Below are positions 42,997-55,564 of a stretch of DNA of 64,000 bases, one piece after another. Source of the DNA: Mycobacterium sp. SMC-8 (GTDB taxonomy: Bacteria > Actinomycetota > Actinomycetes > Mycobacteriales > Mycobacteriaceae); the NCBI RefSeq assembly GCF_025263565.1, contig NZ_CP079865.1, positions 4,340,001 through 4,404,000 of the forward strand. The letters are read 5' to 3'. The translations under genes were made by a program, and so were the position numbers. Numbering within the stretch: position 1 is the stretch's first letter; each line of letters starts with the position of its first letter. The notes beneath the pieces are model-generated. The model did no database searches, was not told the DNA's origin, and saw nothing but the letters and a program-made list of their open reading frames with translations.

Positions 42997-43461
42997 GTGC
43001 GCCTCGAGCAGATCTACCAGGAAGTGATCCTGGATCACTACAAGCACCCGCACCATCGCGGTCTGCGTGAGCCGTTCGACGCCGAGGTGCATCACGTGAA
43101 CCCCACGTGTGGGGACGAGGTGACGTTGCGGGTGGCGCTCTCCGAGGACGGCGAGACCGTCAACGACATCTCCTACGACGGCCAGGGCTGTTCGATCAGT
43201 CAGGCGTCGACGTCGGTGCTCACCGATCAGGTGATCGGGCAGACGGTCGGGGATGCGCTCAAGACGGTGGCCGCGTTCTCGGAGATGGTGTCGTCGCGGG
43301 GCAAGATAGAGGGCGATGAGGACGTGCTCGGCGACGGTGTCGCCTTCGCCGGGGTGGCCAAGTACCCGGCGCGGGTGAAATGCGCGCTGCTGGGCTGGAC
43401 GGCTTTCAAGGCCGCGCTGGCGCAGGCCCACGGCCCCGAGAATTCTGAGGAGATTCCATGA
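42997..43461 (+). CDS. sufU: Zinc-dependent sulfur transfer protein SufU
   Basis: 154 residues, IscU-like fold of the SufU subgroup. Cys38 (NPTCGDEV), Cys65 (GQGCSISQAS) and Cys129 (RVKCALLGW) with Asp40 are the zinc ligands; Cys38 accepts persulfide from SufS. The insertion before the third Cys distinguishes SufU from IscU. GTG start, 11 nt after sufS; its stop overlaps sufT (ATGA). Corresponds to Rv1465. Confidence 0.92.
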   Translation: MRLEQIYQEVILDHYKHPHHRGLREPFDAEVHHVNPTCGDEVTLRVALSEDGETVNDISYDGQGCSISQASTSVLTDQVIGQTVGDALKTVAAFSEMVSSRGKIEGDEDVLGDGVAFAGVAKYPARVKCALLGWTAFKAALAQAHGPENSEEIP

Positions 43462-43802
43462 GTGAAACCGCAGCGGGCGACGAGTTGCTCGCCGAAGTCG
43501 AAGAGGCCATGCGCGACGTCGTCGACCCCGAACTCGGGATCAACGTCGTCGATCTGGGCCTGGTCTACGGGATCAACCTGGAGGCCGGCGATTCCGGCCC
43601 CGTCGCGCTGATCGACATGACGCTGACCTCGGCGGCATGCCCGTTGACCGACGTGATCGAAGACCAGTCCCGCACCGCGCTGGTGGGCGCCGGCCTGGTC
43701 GACGAGATCCGGATCAACTGGGTGTGGAACCCGCCGTGGGGTCCGGACAAGATCACCGAGGACGGTCGCGAGCAGCTGAGGGCGCTCGGCTTCACCGTCT
43801 AG
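43458..43802 (+). CDS. sufT: SufT-type Fe-S maturation protein (DUF59/MIP18)
   Basis: 114 residues, MIP18/PaaD-like domain with DPELGINVVDLGLVYG and the Cys-containing MTLTSAACPLTD. SufT helps transfer clusters to apo-enzymes. Coupled to sufU by overlapping codons, so it closes the suf operon. Corresponds to Rv1466. Confidence 0.92.
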   Translation: MSETAAGDELLAEVEEAMRDVVDPELGINVVDLGLVYGINLEAGDSGPVALIDMTLTSAACPLTDVIEDQSRTALVGAGLVDEIRINWVWNPPWGPDKITEDGREQLRALGFTV

Positions 43803-43825
43803 GTCCGCCTGCCGGCGCAGTCGCG

Positions 43826-43831
43826 CACAAT
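43826..43831 (+). promoter_or_regulatory. -10 element (CACAAT) for the gene at 43838
   Basis: CACAAT ends 6 nt before GTG 43838. This is leaderless spacing with no ribosome-binding site, and it suggests a transcript separate from the suf operon. Confidence 0.4.
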
Positions 43832-43837
43832 CGGGGC

Positions 43838-44395
43838 GTGATCGTCTTTCCGGCGTTCGTGTGGCGAGGTGGCTTCGTCCGCCGTGCACTGATCGCCGGC
43901 GGAGTCCTCGGAGTCGGCGTCGGCGTCCTTGCCGGGCTCGACTCGGGTTCGGTCGTCGTCGGGCTCATCGTCTTCACGGTCGTCGGTACGGTGTACGGCA
44001 CCTGGACGGCCCGCCGGATGGCCCGGTACTGGCCCCGGTCAGCGCGCATCAGCGCGCAAGAGCGGGTGATGGTGGTCGGCGCTGTCCGCCGTGGCGCGCG
44101 GATGGTGGACGGGCGCCTGGCCGATGCCGCCGCCGAATACCGCGATGGCCTGCACGCGGCCGCCCGCGCCGCCCGGCCGCTGCGATGGGTGATTCGCCTC
44201 GTCCTCGTGGTCGCCGTGGGCACCGCATTGTGGGACGCGCCCTACGGATCGTGGGGCAGTGCCGTGGCCTCCGTGCTGTATCTGGTGGCGTTGGCGGTCG
44301 AGACGCTCTGGTGGCCCCGCCGTCGGTTTGTCCTGCTGTGCAACGCCGATCGGGCGACTTGCTCCTCACGAGACGGCAATTGCCGGAGTTCTTGA
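43838..44395 (+). CDS. Hypothetical membrane protein
   Basis: 185 residues with a hydrophobic N-terminal pair of helices (about 12-49), a basic cytoplasmic middle (about 50-110, Arg/Ala-rich) and a second pair (about 112-150). The C-terminus after WWPRRRF is short and polar with three Cys residues, and may be a lineage-specific end. No family recognised. It lies between sufT and the accessory GH16 gene. GTG 43838 was chosen from the -10 spacing. Confidence 0.6.
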   Translation: MIVFPAFVWRGGFVRRALIAGGVLGVGVGVLAGLDSGSVVVGLIVFTVVGTVYGTWTARRMARYWPRSARISAQERVMVVGAVRRGARMVDGRLADAAAEYRDGLHAAARAARPLRWVIRLVLVVAVGTALWDAPYGSWGSAVASVLYLVALAVETLWWPRRRFVLLCNADRATCSSRDGNCRSS

Positions 44396-44805
44396 CGCGG
44401 CGTGTCTGCACGCGCGAAACCCTCCCTTTTCCTGCGTCTTTCGTGTTCACCGCACGGAGCGCCCGAAAACTCTGGCAAACTTGAGCGGTTGCGCTGAAAT
44501 TGCAGCTAATGACTGCACCATTCGGCTGAAGTGACTTTTTGACGCGATTGCACTTTCCGGCCGAAAAGCCTTTTCGTTCGAAAACGAGCGCGTCCGTTGA
44601 GGTTTCGCTAACGTTTGCTCCGCACACCGCTGTGATCGGGAGGGGAGCCATAGACGAGGGTGTCTTTTCAGCTCAAGGCTCTACGTTCGTGAATGGCAGT
44701 CACACTCCGCTAATCGATTGCATTCGCTCCTTTCGGACGCAAATCGATCGGGAATTCGTAATTTCTTCATTTCCTGTTTCCTGTGACGAGAATGGATGTC
44801 CGGTG
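44396..44805 (+). other. AT-richer 410-bp leader region upstream of the GH16 gene
   Basis: No convincing separate gene. Base composition drops well below the surrounding sequence, with many TTTT/AAAA runs. TAACGT at 44609-44614 is a possible -10 and would give a leader of about 185 nt. A GGGAGGGGAGCC motif (44638-44649) looks like a ribosome site but is not followed by a start codon. TTTTCG-TT-CGAAAA at 44571-44584 is a short perfect inverted repeat. The frame from 44539 is open into the GH16 gene but lacks coding character. Confidence 0.5.
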
Positions 44806-46449
44806 ATGAGTCAGCGTCGTGGTAATGGTGTGCGCAGATGCGGTCGCAAACATTGGCTGGCCGGGGGCGTGATGGTTGCCGGGCTTGGCGCCGCCATGAT
44901 GACCGGCGCGGCAGGCGCATCGGCGAGCGCCGACGCAGAAAGCTCAGCGGGCAGCTCGGTGTCGACGGAGACTACCGACGGTCCGAAGGCAGGCGTGGCT
45001 ACCGCCGACAAGGACACCGCGACGACGGACGGCGCTGCCGACCACGACGCCGACGACAGGGGCGTCGACCACGACACCGAGGACGAGGCCGTCGATCAGG
45101 ACGATGACGCGGCGGCCGACGACGTGGACGGCGAAGCGGCCAACGGCACCGATGACGTCTTCGACAACGAGGACACCGGTACCGACGACGGCACCGGCGG
45201 TGACCACATCGGCAGCGACGCCGGTGATGACCACCAGACTCCCGGAGACGGGGGAACCCTCGACGAGAACCCTGTCGATGACCCGGCACACGCAGCGGAC
45301 GGCGCGGTCGTTGTCGGCGCAGAGCCCGATGCGGACCGTGCGCCGAAGCCGGATCCCGCGCTTGTCGAACGGAACCGCGACGCTGGAGCCCCACAGGCCG
45401 AGAGCGCGAAGACCGTCCAACCGGTCACCGAGGCAGTCACCCTGCGTACCGCAGCAGCGGCCGTCGAGGTCGATCCGGTGCTCGTCGCGGCCGCCACCAG
45501 CACCAAGGTGACGTGGGGATCGATGATCGTCGACTGGATGTATTCCATCGGCATCCGCAGCAAGAAGATGGGCACCGACTGGCTCGACATCCCGGTGTCG
45601 AAGGCAACCGCAGCCCGATGGCTGGTTCGGCGGTCGGTGATCTACCGCAACGTCGTGATCCCGCAGCCTGGCAATCCGGCGAACCCGAAACTGCTGTGGG
45701 AGACCAATTTCTCCAGCATGGACGAGGCGCTGCGCTACTGGGGGCTGCAGACCGGGCGGTGGGGACAGTCGGCGGGGGAGAACCAGTACTACACCGACGG
45801 CGACAACGTCTACATCGACGCTGCGGGCAACCTCGTCATCGAGGCCCGTCGCGAAGCCGCCCCGGACCGGCTGGGCGCGCCGAACAACTACACGTCTGCA
45901 CGTGTGGTGACCATGGGGAAGCAGTCCATCGGCGTCGGGACCCGGGTCGTCGCACGCATCCAGATGCCGGGCACCTTGGGCGTGCTGCCGGCGTTCTGGT
46001 CGGTCGGGCTGGAACCGGGCCACGAATACGACTGGCCGCGCCAGGGCGAGATCGACATCGTCGAGATCCCCGGCATGGGTACCCCGGATTCGCGCACCAC
46101 GTGGACCGGCAACATCCACGGCCCGGCGAAGACCGACAACAGCCTCGACGTGAAGTTGCACGGCGTCGACGCCGAACTCGGGGTCGACGTGTCACAGGGC
46201 TTCCACGACTACGGCATGGACTGGCATCCCGACCGCATCGTCTGGCACGTCGACGGTGTCGAGGTGGGCCGGATCACCAAGATTCAGTACGAGGCGCTCG
46301 GCGGGGACTGGACCCCGTTCTCCGGCGCATGGGAGCACTACCTGATCCTCAACGTCGCGGTCGGGAACCCGTGGACCGGGGATCCGGACCCGAACGCACC
46401 GTTTCACGCACAGATGAAGGTGGACTGGGTGAAGGCATACGCTCTTTAG
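44806..46449 (+). CDS. Secreted GH16 family glycoside hydrolase with acidic linker
   Basis: 547 residues. Basic N-terminus and hydrophobic segment (about 16-41; LAGGVMVAGLGAAMMTGAAG) form a signal peptide. Next is a low-complexity linker (about 42-165) dominated by Asp, Thr, Ala and Gly, then a GH16 beta-jelly-roll domain (about 300-547). The catalytic signature is GEIDIVEIPG with E415, D417 and E420, the ExDxxE nucleophile/acid pair of laminarinase-type enzymes. It probably cleaves beta-1,3-glucans or similar polysaccharides outside the cell. ATG 44806; GTG 44803 is possible. Absent from this locus in M. tuberculosis. Confidence 0.85.
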   Translation: MSQRRGNGVRRCGRKHWLAGGVMVAGLGAAMMTGAAGASASADAESSAGSSVSTETTDGPKAGVATADKDTATTDGAADHDADDRGVDHDTEDEAVDQDDDAAADDVDGEAANGTDDVFDNEDTGTDDGTGGDHIGSDAGDDHQTPGDGGTLDENPVDDPAHAADGAVVVGAEPDADRAPKPDPALVERNRDAGAPQAESAKTVQPVTEAVTLRTAAAAVEVDPVLVAAATSTKVTWGSMIVDWMYSIGIRSKKMGTDWLDIPVSKATAARWLVRRSVIYRNVVIPQPGNPANPKLLWETNFSSMDEALRYWGLQTGRWGQSAGENQYYTDGDNVYIDAAGNLVIEARREAAPDRLGAPNNYTSARVVTMGKQSIGVGTRVVARIQMPGTLGVLPAFWSVGLEPGHEYDWPRQGEIDIVEIPGMGTPDSRTTWTGNIHGPAKTDNSLDVKLHGVDAELGVDVSQGFHDYGMDWHPDRIVWHVDGVEVGRITKIQYEALGGDWTPFSGAWEHYLILNVAVGNPWTGDPDPNAPFHAQMKVDWVKAYAL

Positions 46450-46504
46450 CAGCACGCCGCACCGTCGAAGGAACACACCAGCCGACAGGAACGTTGAGGT
46501 ACAC

Positions 46505-46867
46505 GTGGCTACCAAGGACATCACCGCACAAGAGTTCAACGACACCATCAACGACAACGAGATCGTCCTGGTGGACTTCTGGGCCTCTTGGTGCGGGCCG
46601 TGTAAGGCATTCGCGCCCACGTTCGCTGCGTCGTCGGAGAAGCACCCCGACGTCGTCTACGCCAAGGTCGACACCGAGGCCGAGCAGCAGCTCGCCGCCG
46701 CGGCCGACATCCGCTCGATCCCGACGCTGATGGCGTTCAAGAAGGGCAAGTTGGTGTTCAACCAGGCAGGCGCGCTGCCGCCCGCCGCCCTGGAGGACCT
46801 CGTCCAGCAGATCAAGGACTTCGACGTCGACGCCGCGATCGCCGCCCAGGACAACGGTCAGAGCTGA
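46505..46867 (+). CDS. trxA: Thioredoxin
   Basis: 120 residues, thioredoxin fold with the redox motif WCGPC (C30, C33) and the cis-Pro in SIPTLMAF. Cytoplasmic disulfide reductant. GTG start at 46505 with a weak GTTGAGG ribosome site. The C-terminal 12 residues beyond the usual fold are Ala/Asp-rich. Corresponds to Rv1470; the partner trxB1 of M. tuberculosis (Rv1471) is not present here. Confidence 0.9.
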   Translation: MATKDITAQEFNDTINDNEIVLVDFWASWCGPCKAFAPTFAASSEKHPDVVYAKVDTEAEQQLAAAADIRSIPTLMAFKKGKLVFNQAGALPPAALEDLVQQIKDFDVDAAIAAQDNGQS

Positions 46868-46879
46868 TCCGCCCCGCGT

Positions 46880-46885
46880 TAGGGT
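46880..46885 (+). promoter_or_regulatory. -10 element (TAGGGT) of a leaderless echA12 transcript
   Basis: TAGGGT ends 7 nt before GTG 46893, which decides that start over the in-frame GTG at 46884 lying inside the hexamer. Confidence 0.5.
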
Positions 46886-46892
46886 GCATGCC

Positions 46893-47714
46893 GTGACCGA
46901 TGGTGACGGCTTTGTCCTGGTGGAACACCCGCGGCCCGGGGTCGCACTGGTGACGCTGAACCGCCCCGAGCGGATGAACTCGATGGCGTTCGACGTGATG
47001 GTGCCGCTCAAGGCGGCGCTGGACGAGATCACCTACGACAACGACGTCCGCGTCGTGGTCCTCACCGGCGCAGGCGCCGGGTTCTCCTCCGGTGCCGATC
47101 ACAAGTCAGCCGGCTCCGTGCCGCATGTGGAGGGTCTGACCCGGCCCGCCTTCGGCTTGCGGTCGATGGAGGTGCTCGACGAGGTGATCCTGGCGCTGCG
47201 ACGGCTGCACCAGCCGGTCATCGCGGCCGTCAACGGCGCCGCGATCGGAGGCGGCCTGTGCCTGGCGCTGGCCGCCGACATCCGGGTGGCGTCCACCGAT
47301 GCGTACTTCCGGGCCGCCGGCATCAACAACGGCCTGACGGCCAGCGAGTTGGGCTTGAGCTACCTGCTGCCGCGGGCGATCGGATCCTCTCGAGCGTTCG
47401 AGATCATGCTGACCGGTCGTGACGTCGACGCCGAGGAGGCCGAGCGCATAGGACTGGTCTCGCGCCGGGTTCCGGCGCAGGAACTGCTGCCGACCTGCTA
47501 CGACCTCGCCGCACGCATCGCGGCGTACTCGCGTCCCGGTACCGAGCTGACCAAGCGCACGCTGTGGAGCGGGCTGGACGCCGGATCGCTGGAGTCACAC
47601 ATGCAGACCGAAGGCCTGGGGCAGCTCTACGTCCGGCTGCTGACCACCAACTTCGAGGAGGCGGTGGCAGCCCGCAAGGAGAAGCGGCCGCCGCGCTTCA
47701 CCGACGACAAGTGA
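46893..47714 (+). CDS. echA12: Enoyl-CoA hydratase/isomerase family protein
   Basis: 273 residues, crotonase fold. Oxyanion-hole segments GFSSGADHKSAG and NGAAIGGGLCLALAAD; catalytic-region Glu in NNGLTASELGLSYLLPR. Very similar to M. tuberculosis EchA12 (Rv1472), including MNSMAFDVMVPLK. The precise CoA substrate is unknown. Starts 25 nt after trxA but has its own promoter signal. The following ABC-F gene is about 107 nt away. Confidence 0.88.
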   Translation: MTDGDGFVLVEHPRPGVALVTLNRPERMNSMAFDVMVPLKAALDEITYDNDVRVVVLTGAGAGFSSGADHKSAGSVPHVEGLTRPAFGLRSMEVLDEVILALRRLHQPVIAAVNGAAIGGGLCLALAADIRVASTDAYFRAAGINNGLTASELGLSYLLPRAIGSSRAFEIMLTGRDVDAEEAERIGLVSRRVPAQELLPTCYDLAARIAAYSRPGTELTKRTLWSGLDAGSLESHMQTEGLGQLYVRLLTTNFEEAVAARKEKRPPRFTDDK

Positions 47715-47754
47715 GCGATTGGCCATCGATTGGCCTCAGCCCGGCACCAGCAAC

Positions 47755-47797
47755 TAGCCTTTCAGAAGCCACCCGCGGCATGGGGTATCACCATGCC
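47755..47797 (+). promoter_or_regulatory. ABC-F promoter and leader hairpin
   Basis: TAGCCT (47755-47760) is a good -10; transcription would start near 47767. The leader contains GGCATGG (47777-47783) and CCATGCC (47791-47797), perfect 7-bp arms around a 7-base loop, followed by AGGAG and GTG 47822. The hairpin lies fully in the untranslated leader and could control translation or elongation, as leaders of antibiotic-resistance ABC-F genes often do. Confidence 0.45.
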
Positions 47798-47821
47798 CTC
47801 GTTTCCCTCAGGAGCATCAGC

Positions 47822-49450
<1,629 letters not shown>

Positions 49451-49536
49451 GAATCCGCCGCCGCCCTGTGTCAGGCGTCACCCGGCTGGGTATGCGAACG
49501 CTACATCCGTGCACAGCAGCGGGGAAGGCGTCGAAG

Positions 49537-49731
49537 GTGAACAAGAACGGGAAGTCGAGAGATCAGCTGATGACCGAACTGCGCAGCGCCTACGAGCGCG
49601 GCGCCAGTATCCGGTCGTTGGTGGCCGAGACCGGCCACTCCTACGGCTCGATACACAGCATGCTGCGGGAATCGGGTACGACGATGCGTAGCCGGGGCGG
49701 CCCCAACCACCGCGGTCGCAAGGCCAGCTAG
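49537..49731 (+). CDS. Small helix-turn-helix protein
   Basis: 64 residues, basic. A compact HTH (about 10-50; LRSAYERGASIRSLVAETGH) followed by SYGSIHSMLRESGTTMRSRG, a pattern frequent in actinobacterial small DNA-binding proteins that are often multicopy. GTG 49537 is preceded by GGGGAAGG. Corresponds to M. tuberculosis Rv1473A. Its stop is directly adjacent to the acnR stop on the other strand. Target genes unknown. Confidence 0.75.
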   Translation: MNKNGKSRDQLMTELRSAYERGASIRSLVAETGHSYGSIHSMLRESGTTMRSRGGPNHRGRKAS

Positions 49732-49742
49732 TCACTGCTGGC
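49723..49742. terminator. Bidirectional hairpin at the HTH/acnR stop codons
   Basis: GCCAGC (49723-49728) and GCTGGC (49737-49742) are perfect 6-bp arms; the 8-base loop holds the TAG of the HTH gene and the stop of acnR (TCA on the plus strand). It is symmetric, so it could act in both directions, but there are no T-tracts. Confidence 0.35.
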
Positions 49743-50295
49743 GGACCGAGTCCTCCACCAGATCCAATACGGCGCCGAGCCTTTCGGGATCGTCGCCGGA
49801 GGCCAACCGCGCGACCAGCCCGTCGAGCACCAGCTCCAGGTAGGTGCGCAGCACCTCTCCCGGCACATCGTCACGCAGCCGCCCGGCCTGCTTCTGTCGG
49901 CGGAGCCGCTCGGCGGTGGCCGCCGACAGCTCGGCCGACCGTTCCGACCAGCCCCTGCTGAACGCCGGGTCGTTGCGCAACTTGCGCGCGATCTCGAGCC
50001 GGGTGGCCAGCCAATCGAATTGGTCGGGCGCGGCCAGCATGTCGCGCATCACCTGGATCAAGCCCTCGCGCGCCGCGACATCGGCCATCCGCTCTGCGTC
50101 CTCACGCGCCAGTTCGAAGAACAGCGTGTCCTTGTCGCGGAAGTGATGGAATATCGCACCGCGCGAGAGCCCGATCGTCTGCTCCAGTCGGCGGACCGTG
50201 GCCCGGTCGTAGCCGTACTCGGCGAAGCACCGCCGGGCACCGTCGAGGATCTGGCGGCGGCGTGCCGCCAGATGATCGTCGGTCACCCGAGGCAT
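49732..50295 (-). CDS. acnR: TetR-type repressor, AcnR homologue
   Basis: 187 residues. N-terminal TetR HTH (about 10-55; TVRRLEQTIGLSRGAIFHHF) and a helical ligand-binding domain. It lies 9 nt downstream of acn on the same strand, as acnR does in Corynebacterium glutamicum, where AcnR represses acn. The acn promoter here carries a 16-bp repeat matching the reported AcnR motif CAGNACnnncGTACTG except at one base. Position matches Rv1474c. Assignment is from context plus operator match. Confidence 0.75.
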   Translation of the reverse strand: MPRVTDDHLAARRRQILDGARRCFAEYGYDRATVRRLEQTIGLSRGAIFHHFRDKDTLFFELAREDAERMADVAAREGLIQVMRDMLAAPDQFDWLATRLEIARKLRNDPAFSRGWSERSAELSAATAERLRRQKQAGRLRDDVPGEVLRTYLELVLDGLVARLASGDDPERLGAVLDLVEDSVRQQ

Positions 50296-50304
50296 GTCAG
50301 ATGC

Positions 50305-53115
<2,811 letters not shown>

Positions 53116-53170
53116 ATCAACTCCCGGATTTCGACCATCGCCGCGACGGGCTGTGTCGGCGGCGTTTGTA

Positions 53171-53193
53171 ACCTTAACAGTACGCTTGTCCTA
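53171..53193 (-). promoter_or_regulatory. acn promoter with AcnR-type operator
   Basis: On the plus strand CAGTACGCTTGTCCTA (53178-53193) is the reverse complement of TAGGACAAGCGTACTG, which fits CAGNACnnncGTACTG with one mismatch at the first base. Immediately downstream on the minus strand, TAAGGT (53171-53176) is a good -10. Repressor binding would block the -35/-10 spacer. The leader to GTG 53115 is about 45-50 nt. Confidence 0.65.
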
Positions 53194-53306
53194 TAAGTAA
53201 CCCCAGGCCGGCACCCAGTCTCGTCCTCGGTCCAGCGTGCTGCCACCCGTGCCGGGTACCCAGAATGTCGCGCCCGTGTCGTGTGCGCGGCGCCTCGGCG
53301 GTCGGC

Positions 53307-53312
53307 TACGGT
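53307..53312 (+). promoter_or_regulatory. -10 element (TACGGT) for the gene at 53321
   Basis: TACGGT ends 8 nt before GTG 53321, near-leaderless spacing. The remaining gap to acn (53194-53306) holds nothing recognisable. Confidence 0.4.
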
Positions 53313-53320
53313 TGCTGCCT

Positions 53321-53908
53321 GTGACCGGACCGCTCTTCGTGCCGTTCCTGCCGACCTACATCCCGCCGGAGTTGTGTCAGACCGTGGGCATCGACCCGGC
53401 CTCACCCGGCGCGCCCGACGTGTGCATGGACGTGGTGGGTGCCGACGTCGCCGAAGCGGGCGTCAGCGCCCGGGGGCTGGATCCGGCGCAGGTGTCGCAA
53501 CTGCAAGAGGTGGTCGCCGACGCCGGGAATCAGGGCATCGATCTGAAGATCGTGGTGATCGGGGCAAATCCGCCGATCCACACCCCGCTGCGCGACATCG
53601 CGACCGAGGTCGGCGCGGACAACCCCGGCGCCACCGTGCTGGTGCTGAGCCCGTCGTTCGCCGGCACCTACAGTCCTGAGTTCGACCGGGTGACCCTCGA
53701 GGCCGGCGAGGATCTGGCCAAGACGGGTAATCCGGTGCTTTCATCGAAGAATTTCGTGGGGGAGTTGACGGCGTCTCACTTTCCGTGGACGCCATTCACG
53801 ATTGTCCTTGTTTTAGCGGTCACTTTGGCCGTGGTGGGCATCCGATTCCTGCAGAAATGGGGCAAACGTGCCTCTGATTCAGATATGCCTGCCGCCAGCT
53901 CTGAATGA
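53321..53908 (+). CDS. Membrane-anchored conserved protein (Rv1476-like)
   Basis: 195 residues. An extracytoplasmic-type globular part (about 10-150; LKIVVIGANPPIHTPLRDIA, then VLVLSPSFAGTYS) resembles TPM/DUF6676 domains, and one C-terminal membrane helix (about 160-182; FTIVLVLAVTLAVVGI) is followed by a polar tail. Position and pattern match M. tuberculosis Rv1476, encoded just before ripA; function unknown. GTG 53321 was chosen from promoter spacing and similarity. A Cys pair (C19 in PPELC and C36 in DVCMD, counted from this start) is present near the N-terminus. Confidence 0.8.
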   Translation: MTGPLFVPFLPTYIPPELCQTVGIDPASPGAPDVCMDVVGADVAEAGVSARGLDPAQVSQLQEVVADAGNQGIDLKIVVIGANPPIHTPLRDIATEVGADNPGATVLVLSPSFAGTYSPEFDRVTLEAGEDLAKTGNPVLSSKNFVGELTASHFPWTPFTIVLVLAVTLAVVGIRFLQKWGKRASDSDMPAASSE

Positions 53909-53963
53909 CGCTGCGCTGCGTCGTCAGCAAATTCAATGATTACCGTTTGATAACGCCGATTGC

Positions 53964-53993
53964 AATTACATTGTTGTAATTTGTGGCTAAAGT
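53964..53993 (+). promoter_or_regulatory. ripA promoter with 18-bp palindrome
   Basis: AATTACATTGTTGTAATT (53964-53981) has perfect 7-bp arms around TTGT. TAAAGT (53988-53993) is a -10 candidate 6 nt downstream, so the palindrome occupies the -35/spacer region, a classic repressor site. This is the most AT-rich patch near these genes. The leader to ATG 54128 is about 125-130 nt and includes CACG-TAAG-CGTG and GAGGAG near its end. Confidence 0.5.
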
Positions 53994-54127
53994 TTCCTTA
54001 GCGTCAGATGTGACGTACGGTGCAATCGGTGCCTGATGTTGCGGTTGTTCCTCATGTGACTTCTGTTCTCTAGGCGCCCGGACCTGTGCCGACACGTAAG
54101 CGTGGAGCCTGAGGAGACTTGAGCCGA

Positions 54128-55564
54128 ATGAGACGCACCCCCGGCAGCGCCTCCGCCTCGCGGCTGTGCGCGGCGTCGCTCGCCATGGGAATGGTGATCA
54201 CGCTGCCCAACCTCGCGCCGCAGTTGGCGCTCGCGCAGCCCGCCCAGCAGAGCGGCCTGGCCCGGCTGGTGACCGACGTCGCGAACGTCAACCAGAAACT
54301 CCAGGACCTCGGCGCGCAGATCCAGATGCAACAGGAGAGCGTCAACAAGGCGATCCTGGACGTGCAGACCGCCCGGGAGAAGGCCGAGTCCGCGCGGCTG
54401 GAGATCGACGCCAGTGCGCAACGCGTCAAGGACGCCAACGCCGCGATCGCCGCCGCGCAAGACCGGTTCGACACCTTCGCCGCGTCGATGTACGTCAGCG
54501 GGCCTTCGAGCTCGTACCTGAGCGCATCCGACCCGTCGGACATCCTGCACACCGCCGCCACCGGGCAGGCCCTGTCGATGAGCTCGCAGAAGGTCATGGC
54601 CGACCTGCAGCGGGCGCGCACCGAACAGGTCAACCGAGAGTCCGCGGCACGGCTGGCCAAGCAGCAGGCCGACGACGCCGTCAAGGCGGCCGAGACCAGC
54701 CAGCAGGACGCCGTGGCCGCGCTGACCAACGCTCAACAGACTTTCAAGGCCCAGCAGGCCGAACTCGACCGGCTCACCGCCGAACGCGCGCAGGCCCAGG
54801 CCAAACTGCAGGAGGCCAGGACGCTGGCGGCGCCGTCCGGGACGGCGCCCTCCGCCCCGTCGGGCGGCACCCCGTCCGCCGCGCCGGTGGGTGCGGCCAA
54901 ACCCGCCCCGGCCGGCGCGCACCCGGACTGGGACGTCGACCCCGCCACCGGCAACCGCGAGACCGCCTGGGACATGACCCTGCCCCAGATCCCGAGCGCA
55001 TTCGTCAGCGGCGATCCGATCCAGATCATCAACGCGGTCCTGAAGATCATCACCACCTCGTTGAAGGTCACCCAGGAGCTCGGCCGCAAGTTCCTGCAGA
55101 GCATCGGCCTGCTGCCGACGCCGACGGGTATCACCAACGGGGCCATCCCGACGCTGTACGGCAGGCAGGCCACCGAGTACGTGATCAAGCGCGGCATGTC
55201 CCAGTTGGGTGTGCCGTACTCGTGGGGCGGCGGCAACGCCTCAGGCCCGAGCCGCGGAATCGACCGTGGCGCAAACACTGTCGGCTTCGACTGCTCCGGG
55301 CTGATGCTCTACATGTTCGCCGGAGTCGGCATCAAGCTCGACCACTACTCGGGTTCGCAGTACAACGCCGGCCGCAAGGTGCCGTCGTCGCAGATGCGCC
55401 GCGGCGACATGATCTTCTACGGCCCCAACGCCAGCCAGCACGTCGCCATGTACCTCGGTGACGGGCAGATGCTGGAAGCGCCGTACACCGGCTCCGTCGT
55501 CAAGATCTCGCCGGTGCGCACCAGCGGTATGACCCCGTACGTGACCCGAATGATCGAGTGGTGA
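54128..55564 (+). CDS. ripA: Peptidoglycan endopeptidase RipA (NlpC/P60)
   Basis: 478 residues. Signal peptide (about 1-36), long coiled coil (about 45-230, the autoinhibitory/FtsX-RipC-like region), Pro/Ala linker (about 235-265), then the NlpC/P60 domain with catalytic C389 (FDCSGLML) and H438 (SQHVAMYLG). It cuts D-Glu-mDAP bonds during septal splitting. ATG 54128 (MRRTPGSAS) parallels M. tuberculosis RipA (Rv1477); an in-frame TTG at 54119 is too close to GAGGAG. ripB overlaps its end. Confidence 0.92.
   Translation: MRRTPGSASASRLCAASLAMGMVITLPNLAPQLALAQPAQQSGLARLVTDVANVNQKLQDLGAQIQMQQESVNKAILDVQTAREKAESARLEIDASAQRVKDANAAIAAAQDRFDTFAASMYVSGPSSSYLSASDPSDILHTAATGQALSMSSQKVMADLQRARTEQVNRESAARLAKQQADDAVKAAETSQQDAVAALTNAQQTFKAQQAELDRLTAERAQAQAKLQEARTLAAPSGTAPSAPSGGTPSAAPVGAAKPAPAGAHPDWDVDPATGNRETAWDMTLPQIPSAFVSGDPIQIINAVLKIITTSLKVTQELGRKFLQSIGLLPTPTGITNGAIPTLYGRQATEYVIKRGMSQLGVPYSWGGGNASGPSRGIDRGANTVGFDCSGLMLYMFAGVGIKLDHYSGSQYNAGRKVPSSQMRRGDMIFYGPNASQHVAMYLGDGQMLEAPYTGSVVKISPVRTSGMTPYVTRMIEW

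Noticed and set aside
53994..54127. c-di-AMP (ydaO) riboswitch in the ripA leader
   Set aside because: Such switches precede some actinobacterial wall-hydrolase genes, and the leader ends in a CGTAAGCGTGG-like segment, but the ydaO core motifs were not found.
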